Positions 16,486-25,101 of a stretch of 49,493 nucleotides of DNA are shown here, one piece after another. The stretch spans positions 1 through 49,493 of the forward strand of contig JAJRXK010000028.1 in the NCBI GenBank assembly GCA_024276305.1, given 5' to 3'. Position 1 is the first letter of the stretch. Every line of letters begins with the position of its first letter. The notes beneath the pieces are model-generated. The model had not been told where the DNA came from. It saw nothing but the letters and a program-made list of their open reading frames with translations, and ran no database searches. The position numbers and the translations under genes are program-made. This DNA is from Candidatus Krumholzibacteriota bacterium (GTDB taxonomy: Bacteria > Krumholzibacteriota > Krumholzibacteriia > JAJRXK01).

Positions 16486-17877
16486 GTGCACCACCCCGAT
16501 CCCGACCAAGCCATCGCGACGCTGGATCCCCGAGTGATCGAGATCTGCCAGCGCATCGCCTCGGAAAACGGCCGGGCCTATCTCATCGGGGGATTCGTTC
16601 GTGACTGGCTGCGCGGTGAGTTCTCCAAGGACATCGACATCGAAGTCTTCGGACTCGACCTCGACACCTTGCGGCGGATTCTGGCCGAATTCGAAGGGGT
16701 GGACGACGTCGGCAAGAGCTTCGGAGTCCTCCGAGTGAGCGGGCTCGACGTGGATTTCGCGGTCCCCCGACGTGATTCTTTCGCGGGACGAGGACACCGC
16801 GGAATCCACGCCGACCTCGATCCTCTTCTGAGTGTCGAAGAGGCCGCCCTCCGCCGCGACCTCACGATCAACACCCTCTCCCTCGATCCCCTGAGCGGAG
16901 AAGTCCTCGATCCTTGGGGAGGAATGGCTGACCTCGAGGCGGGCTTGCTCCGAGCCGTGGATCGCCGATCCTTCGGAGAAGATCCTCTGCGGGCCCTGCG
17001 AGTCATGCAATTCGCAGCCCGCTTCGAGATGAGCGTGGACGACGAGACCCTGTCGATCTGCGCCGAGCAGGACCTCGGCGAACTGAGCCCCGAGCGCATC
17101 TACGGGGAGTTCACGAAGTGGGCGCAGCTCGGACGACGTCCTTCTCTGGGCCTGGACTTCCTGCGAGAGACGGATCTCCTGCGCTTCTTCCCAGAATTGG
17201 CGGCCCTCATCGGAGTGCCTCAGGACCCCCGATGGCATCCCGAAGGGGATGTCTGGACCCATACGCGGATGGTGGTCGATGAGGCCGCTCGACTCCGCCG
17301 CCAAGACCCTCGCTGGGATCTGGCCCTGATGTTCGGAGCCCTCTGCCACGATCTGGGCAAGGCCACGACCACCCAAGACGACGGCGAGCGCATTCGTTCT
17401 CGGGCCCACGACACCGCTGGCGTCCCTTTGGTGGCCACCTTTCTGGGGCGCATGCGGGCACCGCTGTGGCTCGTGGAATCCGTACAGGCCTTGACCCGCG
17501 CTCACCTCGCGCCCATCCACTTCGAGAATGGCAAGGCTGGCGATCGGGCCTACCGGCGGCTGGCTCGCCGTCTGGCCCGGGCCGGAGTGAGCCTCGAATT
17601 GCTCGAAGCCCTGGCCCGAGCCGACCACTTCGGCCGTAGCACCGAGGAGGCGCAGGCCCGCAGTTTTCCCGCCGGAGACCACTTCCTGGATCGGGCCCAA
17701 GCTCTCGAAATCCGTGACCGCGCGCCCACGGACGTCGTCCATGGTCGCCACCTGCTCGCGAGAGGCCTCCAACCGGGACCCCACATCGGCGAGATCCTCG
17801 CACGCTGTCGGGCCGTGCAAGACGAAACCGGGTGGACCGATCCCGACAAGATCCTGGCCCGGGCCCTCGATCCCTGA
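16486..17877 (+). CDS. CCA tRNA nucleotidyltransferase/poly(A) polymerase family with HD domain
   Basis: A 463-residue enzyme of the class II nucleotidyltransferase superfamily. GGFVRDWLRG and DIDIEVFG carry the active-site signature GG-x-VRD and the metal-binding D-x-D. The following RRDLTINTLSLDP, VLDPWGGMADLEAGLLR and FGEDPLRALRVMQFAARF blocks complete the head and neck. From about residue 245 the chain holds an HD phosphohydrolase domain (DVWTHTRMVVDEA; ALCHDLGKA), as in E. coli-type CCA enzymes that repair tRNA 3' ends. The GTG start has AAGGA at nine bases. Whether it adds CCA or A alone cannot be decided from sequence. Confidence 0.9.
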   Translation: MHHPDPDQAIATLDPRVIEICQRIASENGRAYLIGGFVRDWLRGEFSKDIDIEVFGLDLDTLRRILAEFEGVDDVGKSFGVLRVSGLDVDFAVPRRDSFAGRGHRGIHADLDPLLSVEEAALRRDLTINTLSLDPLSGEVLDPWGGMADLEAGLLRAVDRRSFGEDPLRALRVMQFAARFEMSVDDETLSICAEQDLGELSPERIYGEFTKWAQLGRRPSLGLDFLRETDLLRFFPELAALIGVPQDPRWHPEGDVWTHTRMVVDEAARLRRQDPRWDLALMFGALCHDLGKATTTQDDGERIRSRAHDTAGVPLVATFLGRMRAPLWLVESVQALTRAHLAPIHFENGKAGDRAYRRLARRLARAGVSLELLEALARADHFGRSTEEAQARSFPAGDHFLDRAQALEIRDRAPTDVVHGRHLLARGLQPGPHIGEILARCRAVQDETGWTDPDKILARALDP

Positions 17878-17908
17878 GACCGACCGAGTCGACCCCGAGC
17901 GCCTGCTG

Positions 17909-18811
17909 TCACGAGGCGGCGGGGCCCGCGTCGACCCACCCCAACAGCTCCTCGATGGCGGCGCGGAGTTCCGATTCCTGAGCCCAGGGCAAAAAATGAT
18001 CCGCACCCTCGAGAACCCGGACTTCCACCCGTGAGGCATGACTCAGTTCTCGCCGACTGTATTCGGCATTGGCGAAGGGCACGAGGCGATCCGCCGTGCC
18101 ATGGACGATCATCACCGGGCAGCGCACCTTTTCCAACTCCGGCGCCAATGACTCGCACTGCCGCCTTGCGGCCAAGACCTCTTCGTTGGATCGCAGAAAG
18201 GCCCGGGGAAGGGCCTTCGTGAAGGGCCACCACTGCAGGAGAGTGTTGTACCACTCCAACTTCTCCAGGGCGGGATCGAGGGACCCCGCCGCCAATAGAA
18301 TTCCCGCGACCCGCCGAGGATGGTCCGCTGCCGCTCGGGCCACGATGGGTCCTCCGAGGGAGTGACCCACGAGCACCGCACGGTCGATGCCGAGGTCGTC
18401 GAGCACCGCAAGGACCGCGGTCGCCTGGTCCTCGAAGCGAACGAAAGACCGGTCGGTGGTGCTCCGTCCGAAACCAGGACGATCGATGGCGATGCTCCGT
18501 CGCCCTCCCACCGGATGGCGAAGGAAGTTCGTGAAGTTCGTGGCGTCGCCGGGAGTGCCGTGCACATAGACGAGGGGCAGTCCCTCTTCGGTCTGGGTCT
18601 GGAGGTAGGAAACCTTCACTCCCCGACTGCGGTCGAGGCTCAGCTCCACCTCCGCTCGCCGGAGATCGCCCACCTCGGGAATGACCATCGTGCGCTGCAG
18701 AATCTGACCGGCGATGAAGAGGAGAGAGAGCATCAGAACCAGCAGAGCGAGGGGCAGGAAGGCCCAGAACCAGGGTCTGCGCCACCAGCGTCGGAAAGGG
18801 AATCGGATCAT
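17909..18811 (-). CDS. Membrane-anchored alpha/beta hydrolase
   Basis: A 300-residue protein with one N-terminal transmembrane helix (WAFLPLALLVLMLSLLFIAG, residues about 16-35) after a basic stretch, so the catalytic domain probably faces the periplasm. The fold marks are VYVHGTPGDATNF (oxyanion loop), DRPGFGRS, the nucleophile in GHSLGGPIV, the acid in HGTADRLVP, and the His in GADHFLP. Substrate unknown; the family includes esterases and dehalogenases. It ends about 30 bases from the convergent nucleotidyltransferase gene. Confidence 0.88.
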   Translation of the reverse strand: MIRFPFRRWWRRPWFWAFLPLALLVLMLSLLFIAGQILQRTMVIPEVGDLRRAEVELSLDRSRGVKVSYLQTQTEEGLPLVYVHGTPGDATNFTNFLRHPVGGRRSIAIDRPGFGRSTTDRSFVRFEDQATAVLAVLDDLGIDRAVLVGHSLGGPIVARAAADHPRRVAGILLAAGSLDPALEKLEWYNTLLQWWPFTKALPRAFLRSNEEVLAARRQCESLAPELEKVRCPVMIVHGTADRLVPFANAEYSRRELSHASRVEVRVLEGADHFLPWAQESELRAAIEELLGWVDAGPAAS

Positions 18812-18880
18812 GGAACCTGGCCTCGGCGGTTGAGTGGACTACGGCGCACGTTCAGAGAAAGTGACAATTTCCAGGCCAAG

Positions 18881-18909
18881 GGAACTTTTCGGAGGCATCC
18901 CACCGTTCT
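18881..18909 (+). promoter_or_regulatory. possible ECF-type promoter before secreted protein genes
   Basis: GGAACTT at 18881-18887 and CGTTCT at 18904-18909 are separated by 16 bases. This resembles the -35 GGAACTT and -10 CGTC/TCTGA pair of group-I ECF sigma factors. The signal is 72 bases before the first secreted protein, and the ECF sigma/anti-sigma pair is 1.5 kb downstream. No second copy was found by eye in front of the sigma gene, so the link is only suggestive. Confidence 0.3.
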
Positions 18910-18980
18910 CGGGTCAGACACGGGAGAAATCCCCCTCGTATGCCATCACTGGTCTCGAACAAAACGAGAGGAAAACCTCG

Positions 18981-19652
18981 ATGCGCCTGAGTGAACGATT
19001 CACAAGCGCGGCCCTTGGCGCCGCCCTTTTCCTGACTGCTACCAGCGCCTCCGCCGCGCTCATCGATTTCGTCGGCTTCGGCTGGGAGCAAGGCGGGATC
19101 AATCCAAGCACGAGTGGCGATGTCCTCGACATCACCGCAACCACTTCCCAGATCGATGCTCTCTTCGGAGTCGATCTCAGCGGGGCGGAAGTCACTCTCC
19201 ATTTCTACGACCTCGTCAGCAACGGCGAATTCCACGATCCGGTGAGCGGCTGGACCATCATCAGCTACTCCGGGGGGATGGTGGACGTTCGGTCCGATCC
19301 TTCTTTCGATGCGGACTGGGGAGTCTTCCCCCCCAACGCCACCAGCCCGGCGACCTTCGACAACGGTGAACTCCTCTTCCGGGGCAGTTTCACCAGCTTC
19401 ACCCTGACCCTCGCCGCCAATGGCAGCGGAGCTCTCGAAGGCATGGCCGACGGGATCGCGGGCAGCCAGCTCGCCAACATCTGTTCGGGCTGCGCCTACG
19501 GCTTCGCCGGGGTGTTCACCGCCTCCACCGGAGCTCAGCTCCTGGACGGCTACGACATGCAGATCGACGGAACCCTCGACATCAACTCGTCCGTTCCGGT
19601 CGCGGCAGCATCCTCCTGGGGCAATGTGAAGTCCCTCTACGGGGAGCGGTAG
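18981..19652 (+). CDS. Secreted protein of unknown function with WGNVK C-terminal tail
   Basis: A 223-residue exported protein. The start follows a GAGAGG site; residues 1-25 are a clear signal peptide (ALGAALFLTATSASA, cleavage before ALIDF). The mature part is beta-rich, with Asn/Gly/Ser turns, and lists no known domain; I see no catalytic motif. One Cys pair is present (NICSGCAYGF). The chain ends with SSWGNVKSLYGER. The next gene ends with STWSSLKGRF; the shared pattern S-S/T-W-x2-V/L-K plus a basic end may be a sorting signal. The two genes are 55 bases apart and probably form an operon. Confidence 0.72.
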   Translation: MRLSERFTSAALGAALFLTATSASAALIDFVGFGWEQGGINPSTSGDVLDITATTSQIDALFGVDLSGAEVTLHFYDLVSNGEFHDPVSGWTIISYSGGMVDVRSDPSFDADWGVFPPNATSPATFDNGELLFRGSFTSFTLTLAANGSGALEGMADGIAGSQLANICSGCAYGFAGVFTASTGAQLLDGYDMQIDGTLDINSSVPVAAASSWGNVKSLYGER

Positions 19653-19707
19653 ACCCATGACGACTCCTACCACATCACTCGCACCATTCACCCGGAGGAA
19701 GGCCCTC

Positions 19708-20316
19708 ATGCAGAAAATGGGAACGCTCTTGATTCTCTCGATTCTTCTCGGGGCAGCTCCCGCAAGATCCGCCCAGCTCTTCGACTTCGACGGCCAGGCC
19801 GTCGACGCCATGGGCATCGGAGGGCAGCTCCACATGGAAGCGGTGATCCTGAACAATTCCGCGATCACTCTTCCGCTCCCCCTGGACCTGGCGAATTTCC
19901 AGTACACCATCGTGGTCAGCGGATTGACCCTGGATTCAGTGGGGCCCTCTGACAATTTTTCTGGCGGTTTCGTCGCCATCTACGAGGACAACATGACGCC
20001 TGCCACCTGGGCGAATCCGGGGAGCTTTTCCGACGGCACGATGATCCTCAGTGGCTCCCTGTTCACCCTCCAACGCACGATGTTCACCTCCACCCTGGGT
20101 TCCGCGGTGGGGAACGTGGATTGGACCGGAGGCAGTCGAATCGGCGATCTCTCCCCAGGCGATCGCCTCAATTGGCCTTTTCTCGTCAGTGTGAGCCGGG
20201 CCCCCAGCATGGTCCAATCCGGCTACGACGAGCGCTGGGACGGAAAGGTCGAGCCGCAGGGTGCGGTGGTCTCAACTGAGGGTTCGACCTGGTCGTCCCT
20301 CAAAGGGCGCTTCTAG
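19708..20316 (+). CDS. Secreted protein of unknown function with WSSLK C-terminal tail
   Basis: A 202-residue protein. The start ATGCAGAAAATG is chosen because GGAGGAAGG precedes it at six bases and because it gives a compact signal peptide (MGTLLILSILLGAAPARSA). The mature chain is beta-rich, acidic, with no recognised domain: it opens with LFDFDGQAVDA and contains FSGGFVAIYEDN. The end, STWSSLKGRF, shares its pattern with the preceding protein although the bodies show no obvious similarity. That is what one expects of a shared C-terminal address rather than of paralogy. The function is not known. Confidence 0.7.
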   Translation: MQKMGTLLILSILLGAAPARSAQLFDFDGQAVDAMGIGGQLHMEAVILNNSAITLPLPLDLANFQYTIVVSGLTLDSVGPSDNFSGGFVAIYEDNMTPATWANPGSFSDGTMILSGSLFTLQRTMFTSTLGSAVGNVDWTGGSRIGDLSPGDRLNWPFLVSVSRAPSMVQSGYDERWDGKVEPQGAVVSTEGSTWSSLKGRF

Positions 20317-20404
20317 GCCTCCGCACGGGGGGCCATGTGGTGTAAGCTATGGGAAAGATCCAACATCTACCCGAACGACTTCAGTCCTGTAGGCTCTCAC
20401 ACCC

Positions 20405-20971
20405 ATGGTCCCCTACCCTTCCGAATTCGAGAGCGCCCTGGTCGAGAACTTCGACGTTCTCTACCGGATGGCCCGGTCTCTCCTCGGACCGAAGGACGGG
20501 GTCGAGGACCTGGTTCAGGAATCGAGTCTCCGCGCGATGCGCGCCTTTCCCCGCCTGCGCCACCACGACAATCTGCGCAGCTGGTTCGCCCGCATCGTCC
20601 ACACCACCTTTCTCGACCAATTGCGCTACGACCAACGGAGGATGGCGTTCCCCCTCGATGACCACATCCAGGACGTCGAGTCCCAGGGCCTCGATGGCGA
20701 GGAGTGGGAACCGGAGATCCTCCGCGAAGGTTTCGAGGATTCCCTGGTCGACATCCTCGCCGAATTGTCTCCGGGAGCTCGAGCCGTGGTCCAACTCGTG
20801 GATGTGGAAGGATTCAGCTACGACGAAGTGGCAGAAGCTCTCGACATCGCGGTGGGGACGGTCCGCTCTCGGCTCTTCCGCGCTCGGCGCCAACTCTATC
20901 AAGCCCTCAAGCCTCGAGATCAGCTCGCCTCGGATTCACGCGACACCACATCCTCTGAGGAACAACGATGA
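20405..20971 (+). CDS. ECF-type RNA polymerase sigma factor
   Basis: A 188-residue sigma-70-family factor with only regions 2 and 4. Region 2 carries FDVLYRMARSLLG, DGVEDLVQESSLRAMRAF and LRSWFARIVHTTFLDQLRYD; region 4 carries DILAELSPGARAVVQLVDV, GFSYDEVAEALD and VGTVRSRLFRARRQLYQAL, the -35-binding helix-turn-helix. It directs RNA polymerase to a small regulon. Its TGA overlaps the start of the next gene (ATGA), which encodes a likely anti-sigma factor, so the pair is translationally coupled. Its targets may include the two secreted proteins upstream. Confidence 0.92.
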   Translation: MVPYPSEFESALVENFDVLYRMARSLLGPKDGVEDLVQESSLRAMRAFPRLRHHDNLRSWFARIVHTTFLDQLRYDQRRMAFPLDDHIQDVESQGLDGEEWEPEILREGFEDSLVDILAELSPGARAVVQLVDVEGFSYDEVAEALDIAVGTVRSRLFRARRQLYQALKPRDQLASDSRDTTSSEEQR

Positions 20972-21831
20972 GCGCTGAACCCAAGCTTCACCATCAATCC
21001 CTGCACTGGGTCCAGACCAACGCAGATAGCGAATCCTGGCCCGCCGAAGTGCGCGATCACGTGAGCCAATGCGAATGCTGCCAGCGAAGCGCAACCGCGA
21101 GTCTGCAGTTGCGGGCGGGTCTGAAGCGCAGTCAATCCCCCGCCGCACCGCCCGAACTCCTGGCCCAAGTCCGGCAACGGCTCGCCCCAGAGCCGTCGAT
21201 CCCTTCACTCCCGCAGCCCGCCCCGCCGCGGAGCTCCGCTCCATTTCTGACCCGGCGGGCCTGGGTCCCCGCGGCCCTGGCGGCCGGATTGATCCTGGGC
21301 ATCGGCCTCGGTCCTCTGCTGCGCAGTGGAGGCGGACGGATCGGACCGAAGGTCATCAACGGCCAAGTGGTCAAGACCATCGGAGACTATCTCTCCGACG
21401 TAACCCACGACCGCTACCTCCTCGACCGGACCGGACGTCCGATCGAGATGCCCTCTCGGGACCGGGGGGAGCTGTCGAGGTGGCTGACCGACGGCACCGG
21501 ATTCGAATTGGCCCTCGGGACCGAGCCTGCGGGGTGGGAATTGGAGGGCGGTCGGGTCTGGCACACCGTCAGCCGGATTTCTGCCCTGGCCGAATACGCC
21601 GACGGAGCCCACCGGATTACGGTGTTTGCGGTCCCCGCCCAGGGAATCCAGTCCTCGGGATTCGACTCTCAGCGGGTGGCGGGATCGGAGCTCTGGACCC
21701 ACGAGGCGTGGTCCTTCCGCGGCGTGGCATGGTTCGACCAGGATCTGGTCTGGTCGGCCGTGAGCGACCTTCCACTGGATTCTCTGGTGGATTGGGTGGG
21801 GAGCTATCGCTCTCTCTCGGCCAAGAACTGA
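20968..21831 (+). CDS. Zinc-finger-type membrane anti-sigma factor
   Basis: A 287-residue protein. Near residue 31 it has HVSQCECC, matching the H-x3-C-x2-C metal site of ZAS-type anti-sigma domains that bind and hold an ECF factor. A Pro-rich linker follows, then a transmembrane helix (WVPAALAAGLILGIGLGPLL, about 91-112) and a periplasmic part of about 170 residues with a beta-rich layout and no known motif. The periplasmic domain may sense envelope conditions. Overlap with the sigma gene by four bases supports the pairing. The sensing ligand is unknown. Confidence 0.78.
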   Translation: MSAEPKLHHQSLHWVQTNADSESWPAEVRDHVSQCECCQRSATASLQLRAGLKRSQSPAAPPELLAQVRQRLAPEPSIPSLPQPAPPRSSAPFLTRRAWVPAALAAGLILGIGLGPLLRSGGGRIGPKVINGQVVKTIGDYLSDVTHDRYLLDRTGRPIEMPSRDRGELSRWLTDGTGFELALGTEPAGWELEGGRVWHTVSRISALAEYADGAHRITVFAVPAQGIQSSGFDSQRVAGSELWTHEAWSFRGVAWFDQDLVWSAVSDLPLDSLVDWVGSYRSLSAKN

Positions 21832-21962
21832 TTTTTCGAAATTTCCTGACCCCTTGTCGCCCGACTCTGCGCGTATCCCCCTTGAGAGTCCTGTTCTGCC
21901 CACACCTCTGCTCTCCTTGCGGCGCTCGTGCAGAGCGCACCCGTCGGCAGTCCCGGTCGCTC

Positions 21963-22171
21963 GTGGCCTCGAATTCCCAGGGGGCGAGCGTGGTCTTCGA
22001 CCTGCTCCCTCCGAACAGTCGGGGTACCGCTCGTCGGGGCCGGCAATGATGGCTCCCTCGCCGACCTCGAACGGGTGAGCTCGCTCCCTGGGGAACTACA
22101 CGGTGTTGGGGCGAGTGGATGGAGGGGAGTACAAGTGGAGTCTTCGGCGGATGCATGCAGGGATCTTCTGA
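21963..22171 (+). pseudogene. decayed FlgD-like C-terminal Ig domain fragments (tentative)
   Basis: The 503-base stretch between the anti-sigma gene and the kinase gene holds no intact gene. Three pieces in different frames can be read in the order of a FlgD-like/C-terminal sorting Ig domain: ASNSQGASVVFDLLPP (as in NP..ATVRFDLP), GNDGSLADLERVSSLPGE, and GNYTVLGRVDGGEYKWSLRR followed by MHAG and a TGA at 22169. Such domains end secreted proteins in several phyla. The pieces look like a frameshifted relic. This is an eye-level reading and may be chance. I see nothing in 22172-22334 except presumed promoter space for the kinase. Confidence 0.28.
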
Positions 22172-22334
22172 GACCTCGCTTGGTGGAGCAAATCACGCCG
22201 GTCTGACCTCTGGTCTCCCGGCATCTGGCGAAACCGCTCTGCGGGACCGCTCCGCTCCCCTCTTCCACACCGAGCCCGACGCCAGCCCTCCTCTGTGCTA
22301 AGCTCTCGGTTCTCGAACCCACCGAGAACTGACC

Positions 22335-24560
22335 ATGAACCCATCCTCGCGATCCCGCATCGAGAAGCTCTTCTCCGCCGCCCTCGATCGTCCACTTCGC
22401 GAGCGCGAGGCCTTCCTCCGCGAAGCTTGCGGCCAGGATTCGTATCTCTTCCGAGAAATCTGTTCCCTTCTCGAGGCGGATGCCCACGGGGACGACCTCC
22501 TCGAACGCGGAGCCGCGGACGCCATTCTCGAGGACCTCGAATCGAGCCTCTTGGACCGGCGCATCGGCCCCTACCGGGTGTCCGCCCTTCTGAGCACGGG
22601 ACCGATGGGCTGGGTTCTGCGAGCCACCCGGGACGACGGCCAATTCGATCGTGACGTCATCCTGAAGCTCTTCCCCGCGGTGGGAGACCCCCACGAGCGA
22701 GCCCGCTTTCTGGAGGAGCGCCAGATCCTGGCATCCCTGGGGGATCATCGCATCGCCCAGCTCTACGAGGGAGGATGCACCGTCGAGGGGTGGCCCTGGT
22801 TCGCGATGGAGGAAGTCCACGGAGTCCGCATCACCGACTGGTGTGACCAACATGCGCTGCCGCTCAAGGATCGACTGCACTTGTTCATCGAAGTCTGCCG
22901 CGCCGTCGACGATGCTCATCGTCGACTGGTCGTTCACTGCGACCTCAAACCCGAGAATATCCTCATCGCCGAGAGCGCACAGGTGCGCCTCATCGACTTC
23001 GGAATCGCCCGGCTGATTCCCTCCGGCGAATCGGCGACAAGCCCCGCGGCTCACCGCTATCTCAGTACCGAATACGCCAGCCCCGAACAGTTGAGGGGAC
23101 AGGAGCTGGGAACCGCGACCGATGTCTATTCTCTGGGCGCAGTTCTCTACCGCCTCCTGACCGGAGCCGTCCCCTTCCCCTGCTCCACTCTCGAGATCTC
23201 CGCCCTTCTTGCCGCGCGAGACCAAGAGCTCATCCCCCCCAGCCAGAGAGTCTGCGAATCCCCGACCCTCCCGGTCCGCAGCCGCGAACTCCGCGGGGAC
23301 CTGGACCTCCTTCTCGCACGAGCTCTCGAACCCTCCCTGCAGAACCGCATGGCCAGCGCGGGAGAACTGGCCGACGAGATCGAGCGCATTCTGGCGCACC
23401 GGCCGCTGCGCATTCGCGAGGGGGAACGGGGCTACTCTCTCTCGCGGGCGGTGCGTCGTCATCGGCTCGCGCTGGCGATCGGAGGCCTTGCCTTGATCCT
23501 CGGCGTGGTCACCGGAGCCCATGGCTTCCGTCAAGCCCGAATCCTGGCCCAGCGATCTGCGGCCCTGCAGCGAGAACGGAACCGGGCCCAGCACGCCACC
23601 CAACTCCTCACCCAGATGTTCGATCTCGTCGATCCCTACGCTCCCACTTCCGCGGTCGGCGATACCATGAGTGTGGCGTCCTTTCTCCAGAGCAATCGAA
23701 ATCGGATGATGGAGGAAACCGCGGACAGTCCCGTCCTGAGGGCAGAAGTCACGCTGCTCTTGGCTCGACTCTATGGCAATCTCGGCCGCTACGACGAAGC
23801 CTTGCCCCTGATCACCGAGAGTGTGGACAAACTCCAGTCCACGGACCCCGGAAACGAATTGATGTTGGCCGACGCCATCAACCAACTCGGCCTGATCCAG
23901 ATGAAGCGTGGCGAATACGAAGAAGCTCGCATTGCATTCCGGAAAGCTCTGGACTTGCGACGGCATCTCGCCCACGTGCCCCCAACCGATCTGGCCCAGA
24001 GCCTCAGTGATCTCGCGGTGATTCTCTCTCGTTCGGATAGTCTGGACACCGCGATCGTTCTCGATGAAGAGGCGTTGCGTTTGCGCCGAGCGGCTCCTCG
24101 CTCCGATGAACTCAAGATTGCTGAAAGTCTCAACAACCTCGGAGCCGATTCCTACTTCTTGGAGCAGGACAACCGATCCATCGATTACTATGAGCATGCC
24201 CTGCGAATCCGGGAGCGCGCCCTGGGAGAACACCACCCTCTCGTCGCCGACACCCGAAGCAGCTTGGCCCGCGTCTACTCCGAGATCGGACAGGTGGACC
24301 GGGCGCGTGAACTCTACCTGGCCGCCCTCGATGGTTGGCGGGAGAGCCTGGGTGCCGATCATTCCCAGTGTACCATCGCGACCTACCACCTCTCGCGCCT
24401 GGCTCGGGAGCAGGGGAATCGGGAAGAGGCCATCCGATGGATGAGGGAAACCCTCCGTATCGTCTGCGCTTCGCTCCCCGAATCCCATCCCTGGCGCACG
24501 AACATCGCCAACCAACTGGCAGAGCTTCTCGAAACGACTCCGGAGTCCTCCAATGAGTGA
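22335..24560 (+). CDS. Ser/Thr protein kinase with transmembrane helix and TPR repeats
   Basis: A 741-residue protein. Residues 1-75 form a helical region usual in this group. The kinase domain covers about 78-355: glycine loop LLSTGPMGWV (weakened, one Gly replaced by Ser), ATP-Lys K111 in VILKLF, the catalytic loop HCDLKPEN (D203, K205, N208) and DFGIAR (D221). A transmembrane helix (LALAIGGLALILGVVTGA) lies near 376-396. TPR-like helical repeats fill about 430-720 on the far side of the membrane, probably a ligand- or partner-binding sensor. The 3' end overlaps the next gene by 8 bp. That gene encodes an ECF sigma factor of the group controlled by kinase phosphorylation, so this kinase is its likely activator. 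Confidence 0.93.
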   Translation: MNPSSRSRIEKLFSAALDRPLREREAFLREACGQDSYLFREICSLLEADAHGDDLLERGAADAILEDLESSLLDRRIGPYRVSALLSTGPMGWVLRATRDDGQFDRDVILKLFPAVGDPHERARFLEERQILASLGDHRIAQLYEGGCTVEGWPWFAMEEVHGVRITDWCDQHALPLKDRLHLFIEVCRAVDDAHRRLVVHCDLKPENILIAESAQVRLIDFGIARLIPSGESATSPAAHRYLSTEYASPEQLRGQELGTATDVYSLGAVLYRLLTGAVPFPCSTLEISALLAARDQELIPPSQRVCESPTLPVRSRELRGDLDLLLARALEPSLQNRMASAGELADEIERILAHRPLRIREGERGYSLSRAVRRHRLALAIGGLALILGVVTGAHGFRQARILAQRSAALQRERNRAQHATQLLTQMFDLVDPYAPTSAVGDTMSVASFLQSNRNRMMEETADSPVLRAEVTLLLARLYGNLGRYDEALPLITESVDKLQSTDPGNELMLADAINQLGLIQMKRGEYEEARIAFRKALDLRRHLAHVPPTDLAQSLSDLAVILSRSDSLDTAIVLDEEALRLRRAAPRSDELKIAESLNNLGADSYFLEQDNRSIDYYEHALRIRERALGEHHPLVADTRSSLARVYSEIGQVDRARELYLAALDGWRESLGADHSQCTIATYHLSRLAREQGNREEAIRWMRETLRIVCASLPESHPWRTNIANQLAELLETTPESSNE

Positions 24561-25101
24561 GTCCAACGACAAGGTCCTGGCCGCAATCCTTCCCCAGCTC
24601 TACGGAGACCTGCGCAATCTCGCCCATCACCTCCTGGGTCCCGAGCGACGAAACATGACCCTGCGCACCATCGACCTCGTGCATGAGTCCTACCTCAAGC
24701 TCGCGCGCGAAGACCAACAGCAATGGCGCGGACGCAAGCACGTCCTCGGAGTGGCGGCCCTCGCCATGCGCCGGGTCCTGGTCGACCACGCGCGTCGCAG
24801 GCTCACCCAGAGGCGGGGCGAAGGCCATGTTCCTCTTCCCTTGGACGACGCCGAAGTACTGGCCACGAATGTCCACTCCGAACAGGATCTCGAGCGAATC
24901 GTGGAGATCGACCGTCTTCTCGGAGCACTTCAGACCTTGGACGATCGGGCGGCTCGAGTCGTCGAATGCCGCTTCTTCGCCGGTTACACCGTCGAGGAGA
25001 CCGCGGAGACTCTAGGGATCTCCGTCCCGACCGTGAAACGTTCCTGGAGATTCGCTCGAGCGTGGTTGAAGGCTCGACTCGGAGACGACTCGGAGATCTA
25101 G
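24553..25101 (+). CDS. ECF sigma factor of the kinase-linked group (TIGR02999/ECF43 type)
   Basis: A 182-residue sigma factor with regions 2 and 4. It opens with LPQLYGDLRNLAHHLL, then TLRTIDLVHESYLKL and RVLVDHARRR, marks of the TIGR02999 group; region 4 is TVEETAETLGISVPTVKRSW. Other ECF factors bear acidic residues in region 2.2 for contact with RNA polymerase; this group has a Thr there instead. In Vibrio EcfP, phosphorylation of such a Thr by a Ser/Thr kinase switches the factor on. T39 is my candidate here. There is no anti-sigma gene; the overlapping upstream kinase takes that place. Its TAG lies in CTAG, shared with the stop of the convergent gene. Confidence 0.9.
   Translation: MSESNDKVLAAILPQLYGDLRNLAHHLLGPERRNMTLRTIDLVHESYLKLAREDQQQWRGRKHVLGVAALAMRRVLVDHARRRLTQRRGEGHVPLPLDDAEVLATNVHSEQDLERIVEIDRLLGALQTLDDRAARVVECRFFAGYTVEETAETLGISVPTVKRSWRFARAWLKARLGDDSEI

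Noticed and set aside
21804-24572. A 922-codon open frame on the minus strand opposite the kinase gene
   Set aside because: It mirrors the kinase-TPR gene, whose motifs are unmistakable; high GC keeps the opposite frame open. Its translation shows no domain.
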